A stretch of DNA of 64,000 nt, taken from the NCBI GenBank assembly GCA_016706225.1, contig JADJKB010000025.1, positions 124,001-188,000 of the forward strand. Reading direction: 5' to 3'. The translations under genes were made by a program, and so were the position numbers. Position 1 is the stretch's first letter. Every line of letters begins with the position of its first letter. The notes under the pieces are model-generated. The model made no database searches. It was not told where the DNA came from and saw only the letters and a list, made by a program, of their open reading frames with translations. The DNA is from Myxococcales bacterium. GTDB lineage: Bacteria; Myxococcota_A; Polyangia; Polyangiales; Polyangiaceae. Of the stretch, positions 53,455 to 61,735 are shown piece by piece.

Positions 53455-55302
53455 TCAAGAGCACGTGCAGCCCTGGGCACCGCAGGTCAGCTTCACCTTC
53501 AGCGTGTAGTCCCCTTCGTCGTCGAACGCGGTGCTGCCGTCGACGACGATGATGTACCAGCCGTCCTTCGCCGCGACGTAGTTCTTCGTGCCGCTGAAGT
53601 AGTCGTCGCAGACGTCCTTGTTCGTGCAGAGCAGGTCGTTACAGCCCGAGTTCGAGAAGATCTTGATCGTCGCGTCCCAGAACGAGCTGCTGTAGGACGG
53701 GCAGGCCCACGAATCGGTGAGCGTGACGGCCATGCTCTCGCCCGCACGCAGGTAGATCCGATAGGTGTGATCGGCGCCAGCGTCGTAGCAGCTTCCGCTG
53801 TCGTCCAGGCGATTGTAGGCGTAGCAGGTGTTGTCGCTGATGGTGAACCCGTTCGAGTCGCCCGCGTCGATGCGGCCGATGATCCGGGCGCCCGAGCACT
53901 TGTCACGGTTCTGATTGCCGTTGCTGCAGGCCTCGGTGGGCGGCGGACAGCCGGGAGGACCGCAGACGTTGGCCTTGCAAACTTGACCGCCGGTGCAATT
54001 GGCGTCGGTCAAACACTGCACACACTTCGACGTCGTGCCCTGGTCGAGGCACAGGGGCGTGCCGCCGCCGCAGGCGGCGCAGTTGGCGCCGCAGGCGGTG
54101 TTGGTCTTGCACACCTGGCAGGCTGCTGCGCTGCACTGCTGATTCGTCGCACAGGCAGCGCAGGTGGCGCCGCACTTCTGGTTCGTGTCACAGGCAAGAC
54201 AGGTGTTCGCGCTGCAGTATTTTCCGGCCCCGCAGTGGCCATCCGCTGTGCACGCGACACACGCGGTGCCCCCCGCGTTGCAGACCTGGGTCGTGCTGGT
54301 GCAGTTCGCGCAACTCGCGCCGCAGTGTGCGTCGTTGTTGCAGGTCTTGCAGGTGCCGGCGTCGCACCATTTGCCCGCGCTGCAGTCCGCCGTCGTCGAG
54401 CAGTCCTTGCACACGCCGTTGGAGCAGCCGAATGGACAGTTCGCGTCCGTGGTCGGGTAGCTGCAGCTGCCGCTCTGACACGTGCCGCTCGAAGCGGGGG
54501 TCTTCAGCGTGTTCGGGCCGCTGCAGTAGGGTGCGGGCGGCGTCGAGCACGCGACGCCGGCGCAGGGGTCGTTGGCGCAGGCTCCCAGGGCGCAGCCAAA
54601 GGAGCAGAAGACGGTGTGTTTTCCGTAGCTGCACTGACCGCTGCCACACGTGCCCGGTGCGTCGTAGACGGTCAGCTCGGTTGCGCCGGAGCAGTAGCTC
54701 GCAGGGGGCGTCTTGCACGAGACGCCGATGCACGGGTCGCCATTGCAGACGTCGTTGGCGCATGAAAAAGAGCAGTACTGTTTGTGAGACGTGTAAGCGC
54801 ACTGGCCGCCTGAGCACGAGCCGGGCACGTCGTACACGGTGAGGTTGTTGGCGTCCGCGCAGGTGTTTTTGGGCGCGGTGTTGCAGCTGACGCCGACGCA
54901 CGGATCGCCGTCGCAGGCGTCGTTCTTGCAACCGGACTTGCACAGCTCTTGCTGCGAGGCGTAGGCGCACTTCCCTGCGGAGCACGTGCCCACCGTCGAG
55001 TACACCGTCAGCGAGATCGCATCGGCGCAGGTGTTCTTGGGCGGCGTGTTGCACGTCGTCCCGATGCAAGGATCGGCTCCCGCGGAGCCACCACCACCGG
55101 CAGCTCCACCGCTCGCCGTTCCGCCGAGGCCCGCTTGGCCGGCGTTGCCTCCGCTGGCGCCTGCGCTTCCGCCGGTGGACACCGAGCCTGCCGCGCCGCC
55201 CGCCGAAGCGTCCGGGCTCTCGTCGGCCGACACACCTTCGGCTTCTGCGCAGCCCATCGCGAGCAGTGCCGCAAGCAGCGCCCAAAGCTTCGCCCGGCCC
55301 AT
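53455..55302 (-). CDS. Cys-repeat lipoprotein with C-terminal PPC-like domain
   Basis: 615 aa. MGRAKLWALLAALLAMGCAE gives lipobox LAMGC, then a Gly/Ala/Ser linker. Four tandem ~52-residue modules (about 80-285) of pattern DPCxGVxCxTPPxxxCxxxxxLTVYD then GTCxxGxCxYxxxxxxCxxxCxxxxC, four or more disulfides each, are followed by short CGAxCAxC-type Cys repeats (about 290-465) and a C-terminal ~130-residue beta-sandwich with RIYLRAGESMAVTLTD and YIIVVDG, like bacterial pre-peptidase C-terminal domains. Likely a long stiff surface protein. Cys count is very high. Confidence 0.88.
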   Translation of the reverse strand: MGRAKLWALLAALLAMGCAEAEGVSADESPDASAGGAAGSVSTGGSAGASGGNAGQAGLGGTASGGAAGGGGSAGADPCIGTTCNTPPKNTCADAISLTVYSTVGTCSAGKCAYASQQELCKSGCKNDACDGDPCVGVSCNTAPKNTCADANNLTVYDVPGSCSGGQCAYTSHKQYCSFSCANDVCNGDPCIGVSCKTPPASYCSGATELTVYDAPGTCGSGQCSYGKHTVFCSFGCALGACANDPCAGVACSTPPAPYCSGPNTLKTPASSGTCQSGSCSYPTTDANCPFGCSNGVCKDCSTTADCSAGKWCDAGTCKTCNNDAHCGASCANCTSTTQVCNAGGTACVACTADGHCGAGKYCSANTCLACDTNQKCGATCAACATNQQCSAAACQVCKTNTACGANCAACGGGTPLCLDQGTTSKCVQCLTDANCTGGQVCKANVCGPPGCPPPTEACSNGNQNRDKCSGARIIGRIDAGDSNGFTISDNTCYAYNRLDDSGSCYDAGADHTYRIYLRAGESMAVTLTDSWACPSYSSSFWDATIKIFSNSGCNDLLCTNKDVCDDYFSGTKNYVAAKDGWYIIVVDGSTAFDDEGDYTLKVKLTCGAQGCTCS

Positions 55303-55399
55303 CGGCTGGACTCATAGCACCGAGCGGCGCGGCGGCCGATGTGCGCTCTAGCCCGACATAGGTGCCATGCCGGGTCGGGGGCGTTGCTGGAGCGCGCCC

Positions 55400-56293
55400 A
55401 TGGCCGAGAACCTCGCATCAGCGCAAACTCGGTCCATCTTTCTCGATCTCGAAATCCGAGAGGAGGCCGGCTGCCTCCGCATCCGGCAAGGGACGCGGAA
55501 GATGGCGCCAGTGAGCGTCGTGCCCCTGATCGTGGCTCTGTTTTTTCTCTGGCAGGTCCTGGTTTTGGGTGGCGTGCGCGTCGCGCGGGGTGTTGGACCG
55601 AGCAGCGGGGTCGCTGGCTACGTCGTGGTCGCTGCGTTCGTCGGACTCGCGGGGCTCATGCTCCTGCTCACCGGTTGGATGAGGTGGGTGAGCATCGACC
55701 GGGCCCGCGGGATCGTCACGTTTCAAAGCGGAGCTCTCGTTCCGTTTTGGACAGGGCGACGGCAACTCACCGAGTTCTTTCGTGTCCCAGTTTCCGACTT
55801 CGGTACTGGCCCGGAACGCAGATGGCAGGTGTGGCTGGAGGGACGGGGTAATCCACCGGGTGTCCTGCTGGCGACGTTTCGCTCCCCGGAGGAGGCCCAG
55901 GCCTTCGCCGAGCGAGCGGGGCAGTTTGCAGGGATCTCCGCTCGAGAGCACGCTGCGCGGCGGCTGGAGGAGCAGGTGCGAAATCACGATACAGCGCGAC
56001 CGCGCCCGGAGCTCGAGCTCACGCGCCGTGAAGGTCGCGTGGTTCTACGGCTTCAACATCAGAAAGCGGAGTGGAGCGAAACCGAATTCACCCGCGGGCT
56101 GCTGCACGCAATGACTCCGGCGAAAGGCCCTGGAGAGATCTCGCTGACGGGAGTGACGCCAACCGGTCGCCGGGTGCTGGTCGCGTGGGAACGCTTCGAT
56201 GAAGCTGCGTGGGTGGCTCTGTGCGAAGGGGCCGGGCGCTTGCGCGAGGTGTTCCCGGACGGGCTCGAGATCAGCGAGGGGGCGGATGCGTGA
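55400..56293 (+). CDS. Two-span membrane protein, 297 aa
   Basis: ATG 55400 (MAENLASAQTRSIFLDLEIR) preferred over ATG 55367. A short cytoplasmic N-terminus, two membrane helices (about residues 38-58 and 71-93), then a ~200-residue C-terminal domain of mostly beta strands with Arg/Glu (RWVSIDRARGIVTFQSGALV; RHVVLRL-like strand RVVLRLQHQK). Resembles bacterial PH-like or DUF-type membrane proteins, but I cannot name a family. Divergent from the Cys-repeat lipoprotein. Confidence 0.72.
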   Translation: MAENLASAQTRSIFLDLEIREEAGCLRIRQGTRKMAPVSVVPLIVALFFLWQVLVLGGVRVARGVGPSSGVAGYVVVAAFVGLAGLMLLLTGWMRWVSIDRARGIVTFQSGALVPFWTGRRQLTEFFRVPVSDFGTGPERRWQVWLEGRGNPPGVLLATFRSPEEAQAFAERAGQFAGISAREHAARRLEEQVRNHDTARPRPELELTRREGRVVLRLQHQKAEWSETEFTRGLLHAMTPAKGPGEISLTGVTPTGRRVLVAWERFDEAAWVALCEGAGRLREVFPDGLEISEGADA

Positions 56294-56326
56294 ATGTTGG
56301 TGCCGCGGTCCCGCCCGCGGCGGGGC

Positions 56327-57226
56327 TCAGCTCGAGAGCAGCTCCCGCGCGGCCGAAGAGATCGCGAGCACACCGGGGTGCCGGATCCGCCGCTCCAAGC
56401 TGATGGCGAAGTATCGTTCCTTCAGCTCGGGCGCTCGCCCAACCACTCCCACAGCATATTGCTCGACGATCTCCGCTTCGATGGCGGTCGAGCCCAAAAA
56501 CGCACCGGCGCCCGCCTGCCCAAACACCTTGGCCAGCGCGCTGTCGTCGACCTCCGCGACCACCTGCGGCCGCACCTCCCGTGAGTCGAACCAGCCGTCG
56601 AGCTCCCGCCGCATTGCGCTCTGCTCGCCGGGCATGATGAACGGTGCGCCGTCCAGCGAGCGCGGAAAGCCGCGCCGCAACTTGCTCGCGAGCTTCGGTG
56701 CCGCGAAAAAGCTGGTGCCGCTCTCCCCCAGCAAATGATTGAAGGCTCGGGTTCCTCGGCTGGGCGACAGCGCTGAGTCCGAAAGCACGAGGTCGACCTC
56801 ATGGTTGCCGAGCGCTGCGACCAGCCGCTCGGCGGCGTCCTCGCGACACACGATACGGACCGGCGGCGTCAGGCGGAGCGCCGGAGCCAGCATGCGGTAG
56901 ACGGCGAGCTTGGGCAGCACATCCGCGATCCCGACGACCAACCGCTGCACTCGTCCACTCGAGCGTCCTTTTGCGGCGTCCAACAGGTCGCGCCCGATGC
57001 TGAAGATCTCGTCAGCGTGCCGGTACACCGTCGTGCCGAGCTCGGTCAGAACCAGGCCACGTCCCCGCCTCTCGAACAGCTCGCCGCCCAGGCTCTCGCC
57101 CAGCGCGCGGATCTGGCTGCTGAGCGTTGGCTGGGCAAGGTGCAACTTCTTGGCGGCGCGGCTGATGCCGCCCTCCTTGGCCGCCAGCCAGAAGTAGTGG
57201 AGGTGGTGATAGTTCAGCCATTCCAT
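56327..57226 (-). CDS. nhaR: LysR-family transcriptional regulator, NhaR-like
   Basis: 299 aa. Typical NhaR N-terminus MEWLNYHHLHYFWLAAKEGG, HTH at about 19-38 (ISRAAKKLHLAQPTLSSQIR), then the dimerisation helix and a periplasmic-binding-like effector domain (about 92-295: RVQRLVVGIADVLPKLAVY, EVDLVLSDSALSPSRG). NhaR proteins respond to Na+/alkaline or ion stress. Divergently transcribed from the TerC-family gene with a good LysR-type operator between them, so it probably regulates that gene and itself. Effector identity is inference. Confidence 0.9.
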   Translation of the reverse strand: MEWLNYHHLHYFWLAAKEGGISRAAKKLHLAQPTLSSQIRALGESLGGELFERRGRGLVLTELGTTVYRHADEIFSIGRDLLDAAKGRSSGRVQRLVVGIADVLPKLAVYRMLAPALRLTPPVRIVCREDAAERLVAALGNHEVDLVLSDSALSPSRGTRAFNHLLGESGTSFFAAPKLASKLRRGFPRSLDGAPFIMPGEQSAMRRELDGWFDSREVRPQVVAEVDDSALAKVFGQAGAGAFLGSTAIEAEIVEQYAVGVVGRAPELKERYFAISLERRIRHPGVLAISSAARELLSS

Positions 57227-57241
57227 GGGCCAAGCCTAGGA

Positions 57242-57254
57242 TAGAAAAACTCTA
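57242..57254. promoter_or_regulatory. LysR-type operator T-N11-A between nhaR-like and TerC-family genes
   Basis: ATAGA-AAAAC-TCTAT (57241-57255) is a perfect 5-bp inverted repeat with a T at 57242 and A at 57254, fitting the T-N11-A LysR-regulator box. The intergenic sequence (57227-57313) is clearly A/T-richer than its surroundings, as expected of a divergent promoter; repeated TATCTAT motifs lie just downstream at about 57267-57277. Confidence 0.65.
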
Positions 57255-57313
57255 TGTAAAGGCACATATCTATCTATTGGCCCTGGGGCGAGCTCGGACC
57301 TACATCAGAGCGG

Positions 57314-58297
57314 ATGCAATCTTCGATCGGCAGCCCGGGTCTGTGGGTTGGTTTTCTGGCGCTCGTGTTGGTGATGCTCGCCCTGGATCTGGGCGTGTTC
57401 CACCGCCGTCCTCATCAGGTCTCGCTGAAAGAAGCGGGCGTCTGGAGCGCCGTCTGGGTCAGCCTGGCGGTGGCGTTCGGAGTCGGAATTCACCTGGCCT
57501 TCGGCGGTGGCAAGGCGGTCGAGTTCGCGACTGGGTATGTGCTCGAGAAAGCGCTCTCGGTCGACAACATCTTCGTGTTCGTGATCATCTTTGCCGCATT
57601 CGGCGTTCCTGCGGCGCAGCAACATCGGGTGTTGTTCTGGGGCATCCTGGGTGCGCTGGTGATGCGCGCGATCTTCATCGCGGCGGGAGCTGCGCTGCTC
57701 CAGCACTTTCATTTCGTCATCTATCTGTTCGGCGGCCTGCTGATCGTGACCGGAGCCAAGCTGCTGTTTGCCAAGACCGAAGTCGAGTCGAACCCCGCCG
57801 ACGGCTGGGTCTACCGCACGTTCCAGAGATTCGTGCCCCTGACTCAGGGCCTGCGTGGCAGCAAGTTCATGGTCCGGGAGGGTGGGAAATGGCTGGCCAC
57901 GCCGCTGCTGGCCGTGCTGGTGTTGGTTGAGATCAGCGACGTCATCTTCGCGGTCGACTCCATCCCCGCCGTGCTCGCGGTGACGCGTGATCCCTTCATC
58001 GTGTTCACCTCGAACATCTTCGCGATCCTCGGGCTGCGCTCGTTGTACTTCTTGCTCGCGGGGGTCGTGCACAAGTTCCACTATTTGAAGCCGGCTCTGG
58101 CCATCATCCTGACCTTCGTGGGAGTGAAGCTGTGTCTGAGCGCCGTCGCACCCATTCCCACGACGGCCTCGCTGGCGGTGATCGCCTCGCTCGTGGTCGG
58201 CGCTGTCCTTCTGTCGCTGCTCCGTCCTCTCCGCCCCGGTCCGGTGCCGCAACCCGTGCCCGTCGATGCCAGGGAGCATCCGCCGGCGGCGCTCTGA
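57314..58297 (+). CDS. TerC-family (Alx-like) integral membrane protein
   Basis: 327 aa, about nine hydrophobic helices. Seen: YVLEKALSVDNIFVFVIIFA (about 76-95), with the conserved Asp-Asn, and LVLVEISDVIFAVDSIPAVL (about 207-226), with Glu and two Asp; these acidic residues are the family signature and line the presumed metal path. Length and motifs match the Alx/TerC group linked to Mn2+ homeostasis and tellurium resistance. The Pro/Val-rich tail after helix nine is not conserved. Divergent from the NhaR-like gene. Confidence 0.93.
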   Translation: MQSSIGSPGLWVGFLALVLVMLALDLGVFHRRPHQVSLKEAGVWSAVWVSLAVAFGVGIHLAFGGGKAVEFATGYVLEKALSVDNIFVFVIIFAAFGVPAAQQHRVLFWGILGALVMRAIFIAAGAALLQHFHFVIYLFGGLLIVTGAKLLFAKTEVESNPADGWVYRTFQRFVPLTQGLRGSKFMVREGGKWLATPLLAVLVLVEISDVIFAVDSIPAVLAVTRDPFIVFTSNIFAILGLRSLYFLLAGVVHKFHYLKPALAIILTFVGVKLCLSAVAPIPTTASLAVIASLVVGAVLLSLLRPLRPGPVPQPVPVDAREHPPAAL

Positions 58298-58403
58298 GTC
58301 AAGGGTACTCCGGCGAGGGTCGCTTACGAAAATAGGCGCACCGAGCTGCGATGCTTGAGCTACTGTCGGCGCTTCCATCCCGAGGTTCGTACGAGGAGTT
58401 TGC

Positions 58404-59213
58404 ATGTCCGACGCGTCATTTCCGGCTCGAGTGTCTGTCTTGGTGCTGTCCTTCGCGCTCGCTGCATGCGGTGACAGCTCGGACGAGGGCGGGAAGGGCT
58501 CTGGCGGAAGCTCCGCGACGGGCGGGGCCGGCGGGGCTACGGGAGGAAGCGGCGGCGCAGCTGGAGCCGGGGCGGCAGGCGGAAGCGGCGGCTCGACCGC
58601 GGGCAGCGGTGGCGCGGCGGCGGGTGCGGGCGGTGGCGGAACCGGCGGCGCGGCAGCGGGCGCCGGCGGCGGGGGAACCGGCGGCACTGGCGGCACGGGG
58701 ACCGGCGGCACGGGCGGCACGGGGACCGGCGGCACGGGAACCGGCGGCACGGGGACCGGCGGCACGGGGACCGGCGGCACGGGAACCGGCGGCGCCGGAC
58801 AGTGTGAGCTCGCAGCGAGCCCAACCTGCAACACGATGAAGATGCCAGCAGCGGCGACGTTCGTGACCGGCGTGGTCGGCACCGTGCCGACGGTTTCCGG
58901 CGGAGGCGTCATCCCGTCTGGGACCTACGTTCTGATCAAACAGATCATCGCAAGCGGAACCCCAGCAACTCGCAAGCTCGCCGTGTACGGAGGGGGAGGC
59001 GGCTGTTTCACCGCGCTCGAGATCGCGCCGGATCTGACAGAGTCCCGCTACTCCGGCACGGTCAGCTACTCCACGAGCACGTCGACGACCACCTTCACGT
59101 GTCCGCTCAACCTCAGTGTCTCACCGAGCTTCCAGGTGCTGGCGCCAGTCGGCGGCAAGGTCAAATACGCGACGCTCAACGTGGGTGACTATCGGGAGTG
59201 GCTCGAGCAGTAG
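58404..59213 (+). CDS. Gly-linker lipoprotein with minisatellite linker, 269 aa
   Basis: MSDASFPARVSVLVLSFALA leads to lipobox LAAC, with a GAGGAG ribosome site upstream. The linker is ~105 residues long and made of GTGGT/GTGTGG units encoded by a 15-bp DNA repeat. The ~135-residue mature domain starts at QCELAASPTCNTMK and is beta-rich with paired Cys (GGGGCFTALEIA; TFTCPLNLS), ending in WLEQ. No family known. The linker repeat predicts length variation between strains. Confidence 0.83.
   Translation: MSDASFPARVSVLVLSFALAACGDSSDEGGKGSGGSSATGGAGGATGGSGGAAGAGAAGGSGGSTAGSGGAAAGAGGGGTGGAAAGAGGGGTGGTGGTGTGGTGGTGTGGTGTGGTGTGGTGTGGTGTGGAGQCELAASPTCNTMKMPAAATFVTGVVGTVPTVSGGGVIPSGTYVLIKQIIASGTPATRKLAVYGGGGGCFTALEIAPDLTESRYSGTVSYSTSTSTTTFTCPLNLSVSPSFQVLAPVGGKVKYATLNVGDYREWLEQ
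58675..58795 (+). repeat. 15-bp minisatellite in lipoprotein linker
   Basis: Tandem GGCGGCACGGGGACC units, some with A for G at one position and one with a shortened core, repeat about eight times. All are in frame, encoding Gly-Gly-Thr-Gly-Thr type residues, so slippage by whole units keeps the reading frame open. The surrounding linker DNA is similar but less regular. Confidence 0.8.
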
Positions 59214-59231
59214 CTGGAGGCTTCGCGGAGC

Positions 59232-59750
59232 CTACGCCACCCTCGAAAGGCGCGGTTGCCGCCGGACGCTGGTCTGGCGGGGCAACTTTCGGAGACCGCG
59301 ATTCCACTTGCCCGGCACGATCACCACTGGACGGCGCGCGATGCGCGCGATGCGGGTCGTGCGCTCGGCGAGATCCCCGGCGCGTCGTCCTTTGCCGATG
59401 ACGATCATGACCGCGTCGTAGGCCAGGGCGACGTCGACGACCTGCTCGGCGATGCTGCCGGCCTTCACCAACACCTCCACCTTGAAATCCACGGAGCGCC
59501 GCACGACTCCGTCCACCTGGCGCCGCGTGCGGCGCTCGGCCACGCCGAGCTGTTTGTCGAGCAGCTGTTTGTAGGCGACCAGCTCACCCCTTACTGGCGT
59601 TGCGGACCAGCGCAACACCTCTCTTGGGGCCTCGACGACGTGAAGCGCAATCAGCGTCGCGCCCGTCGAGCGCGCGAGCGCGGCGGCCATGCGCACGGCG
59701 GCCAGTGAATTGTCGGTGGCGTCGGTTGCGACGAGGATTCGATTCGGCAT
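59232..59750 (-). CDS. Universal stress protein (UspA family)
   Basis: 172 aa. ATG 59750 (MPNRILVATDATDNSLAAVR) has a GAGGGAAGAG ribosome site; an upstream ATG 14 codons earlier is unlikely. UspA alpha/beta fold: LVATDATDNSLAAV at the start, AGATLIALHVVEAP-like strand, and MIVIGKGRRAGDLAERTTRI then RPVVIVPGK at the end. The nucleotide loop usually reads G2xG9xGS/T; here the last Gly is missing, so ATP binding may be weak. The C-terminus has an extra Arg-rich tail. Last gene of a likely operon with gabD and the 74-aa ORF. Confidence 0.85.
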   Translation of the reverse strand: MPNRILVATDATDNSLAAVRMAAALARSTGATLIALHVVEAPREVLRWSATPVRGELVAYKQLLDKQLGVAERRTRRQVDGVVRRSVDFKVEVLVKAGSIAEQVVDVALAYDAVMIVIGKGRRAGDLAERTTRIARIARRPVVIVPGKWNRGLRKLPRQTSVRRQPRLSRVA

Positions 59751-59772
59751 GTCTCTTCCCTCGGGTTGGCGC

Positions 59773-59997
59773 TCAGGAAAGCTTGAAGGCACCGTGTTTT
59801 GCGCCGTTGTGCGGGCGCGGGTCGGCCAGCCCCGCGCTGGCCGTGACGGATTCGGCTCGCATCGCGTCGATCCAGCGCTGCGCGCGCTCGGTGGGCTGAA
59901 GGTCAGCCGTCAGCGCGCGGCCGGGCATCGCGAGGATCCCGAGATCGGTGCCCACGACCGCCCGCCGGCGCCGGACCCAATCCGCCGAGGTGCTCAT
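59773..59997 (-). CDS. Small protein coupled to gabD, 74 aa
   Basis: MSTSADWVRRRRAVVGTDLG starts at an ATG that overlaps the gabD stop (ATGA), so it is translationally coupled. Basic N-terminal helix and a mixed tail ending HNGAKHGAFKLS. No family recognised. It lies between gabD and usp, 22 bases before the usp ATG, so the three probably form one transcript. Overlap plus biased third positions support reality. Confidence 0.5.
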   Translation of the reverse strand: MSTSADWVRRRRAVVGTDLGILAMPGRALTADLQPTERAQRWIDAMRAESVTASAGLADPRPHNGAKHGAFKLS

Positions 59998-61436
59998 CCG
60001 ACCCCCAGCGAGACGTATTTCACATTCAGATACTCGTGCATGACGAAGTGTCCTCCTTCACGACCAAAACCACTGTGTTTGACCCCGCCGAAGGGGGCCT
60101 GCGCGGTCGAGGGCGCCCCGTCGTTGACGCCCACGATGCCGTACTCGAGCCGCTCGGCCACGCGGAACGCCCGGCCCAGATCGCGTGTGTAGAAATACGA
60201 GGCGAGGCCGAACTCGGAGTCGTTCGCGAGCTGAACCACCTCGTCTTCGTGTTCGAAGCGGCGCAGCGGGCTGACCGGGCCGAAGGTCTCCTCCCGCGCG
60301 CACAGCATCTCGTGTGTGAAGCCCTCGAGCAGCGTGGGCACGTAGAAGCGTTTGGTGTACTTGGCTCCGAGGTCCGCAAGACTGCCCCCGAGGCGCAAGC
60401 TCGCTCCGCGCTCGAGCGCATCCGCCACGTGGTGTTGCACCTTCTCGACCGCGGCGTCGTCGATCAGCGGTCCCACTTCGACCCCGGCATCGACCCCGGG
60501 GCCGACCTTCATCGCGCCGAGGCGCGCGGCGAGCGCGTCGCGAAAGCGCTCGTAGACCCCGGACTGCACGTAGAAGCGGTTGGCCGAGATGCAGGTCTGG
60601 CCCGCGTTCCTGTACTTGCAGCTGAGCGCGCCGAGAACCGCCTGATCGACGTCGGCGTCGTCGAACACGATGAACGGTGCGTGACCGCCGAGCTCCAGCG
60701 ATAGCCTGAGCAGGTTCTTGGCCGCGCCGCGCATCAAGAGCTGCCCGACCTCGGTCGAGCCCGTGAATGAGAGTTTGGCGAGCGTCGGGTTGTCCATCAG
60801 CTCCGCGCCGATGGCCCGAGGGTCGCCGGTGATCACGTTGACCACGCCGGCAGGGAATCCGACCCGCTCACACAGCTCTGCCAGCGCCAGCGCCGACAGC
60901 GGCGTTTGTTCCGCGGGCTTCACCACCATGGTGCAGCCCGCTGCGAGGGCAGGGCCGAGCTTGCGGGTGATCATCGCCGCGGGGAAATTCCAGGGGGTGA
61001 TGGCGGCGGTCACACCGACCGGCTGGCGCAGGACGAGGATGCGTTTTTCGGGCTTGCCGCTCGGCAGAACCTCGCCGTGCACCCGCGTTGCCTCCCCGGC
61101 TGCCGAGCGAATGAACGAGGCGGCGTAGGCAATCTCACCGCGGGCCTCGGCCAGCGGTTTGCCCTGCTCGGTGGTGAGCAGTCGTGCCAGACGTTCACTC
61201 TCGGTCATCATCAGGTCTGCCAATCGACCGAGCAGGATCGCGCGGGTCTCGGCCGACGCGGCTCTCCAACCCGGAAAGGCCGAGCGCGCCGCGGCGAGGG
61301 CCTGGCGCGCCTCTGCCTGTCCGCCGTTCGGAACCTCAGCGATGACCTCGTCCGTCGCTGGGTTCCTGACTTCGAAGCTGGACGCGGCGCGCGTCCACTC
61401 GCCCCCGATGAGGTTGTCCGTTCGCAGCTGGTTCAT
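59994..61436 (-). CDS. gabD: Succinate-semialdehyde dehydrogenase (NAD(P)+)
   Basis: 480 aa, the standard GabD length. It oxidises succinate semialdehyde to succinate in GABA and polyamine breakdown. Seen: PWNFP (148-152), KPAEQTPLSA (173-182), FTGSTEVG (224-231), SLELGGHAPFIVFDDAD with catalytic Glu249, NAGQTCISANRFYV with catalytic Cys282, and the C-terminal EETFGPVSPL and APFGGVKHSGFGREG. These are all GabD-type signatures. ATG 61436 chosen, with an AAAGGCGG ribosome site. The preceding leader carries a GAGCG pentamer repeat. Confidence 0.95.
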   Translation of the reverse strand: MNQLRTDNLIGGEWTRAASSFEVRNPATDEVIAEVPNGGQAEARQALAAARSAFPGWRAASAETRAILLGRLADLMMTESERLARLLTTEQGKPLAEARGEIAYAASFIRSAAGEATRVHGEVLPSGKPEKRILVLRQPVGVTAAITPWNFPAAMITRKLGPALAAGCTMVVKPAEQTPLSALALAELCERVGFPAGVVNVITGDPRAIGAELMDNPTLAKLSFTGSTEVGQLLMRGAAKNLLRLSLELGGHAPFIVFDDADVDQAVLGALSCKYRNAGQTCISANRFYVQSGVYERFRDALAARLGAMKVGPGVDAGVEVGPLIDDAAVEKVQHHVADALERGASLRLGGSLADLGAKYTKRFYVPTLLEGFTHEMLCAREETFGPVSPLRRFEHEDEVVQLANDSEFGLASYFYTRDLGRAFRVAERLEYGIVGVNDGAPSTAQAPFGGVKHSGFGREGGHFVMHEYLNVKYVSLGVG

Positions 61437-61498
61437 TGTGCCGCCTTTCGTCGTTCGCGCCTTCGGCAGCAAGCCGGAAGGGGAGTTTGGGATGGGGC

Positions 61499-61626
61499 AG
61501 AGCGGAGCGGAGCAGAGCAGAGCGGAGCGGAGCAGGGAAAACAAAAAAGGAGCAGCGGAGCCGAGCAGAGCAGAACAGAGCAGTGCAGAGCGGAGCGGAG
61601 CGGCGCAGCCCAGAGCGGAGCGCAGC
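61499..61626. repeat. GAGCG/GAGCA pentamer repeat upstream of gabD
   Basis: Imperfect pentanucleotide repeat on the plus strand (GAGCG, GAGCA, with a GGGAAAACAAAAAAGG break near 61535), so the minus strand, which is the gabD mRNA sense, is a C/T-rich tract almost free of A. It fills most of the 299-bp gap between gabD and the M15 peptidase gene. Nothing else is recognised in this gap. Confidence 0.8.
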
Positions 61627-61735
61627 GTGGCGGGGGCGGCGGTCGGGGGGGCGGCGTTTGCCGCGCCTGGGGCGGGCACGCTCGGTCCGCGCTTCGGCTG
61701 GGGGCGACGCTGAGCGTCGGCGAGTGCGATTGCGC

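Noticed and set aside
58675..58795. CRISPR-like regular repeats
   Set aside because: The 15-bp units are contiguous, with no spacers, and code in frame for a Gly/Thr linker.
57305..58912. 535-aa minus-strand frame antisense to the TerC gene and the following lipoprotein linker
   Set aside because: It is Pro/Val-repeat and Gln/His-rich because it is the reverse reading of the 15-bp repeat and of membrane helices. The TerC frame has clear family motifs, so the antisense frame is a shadow.
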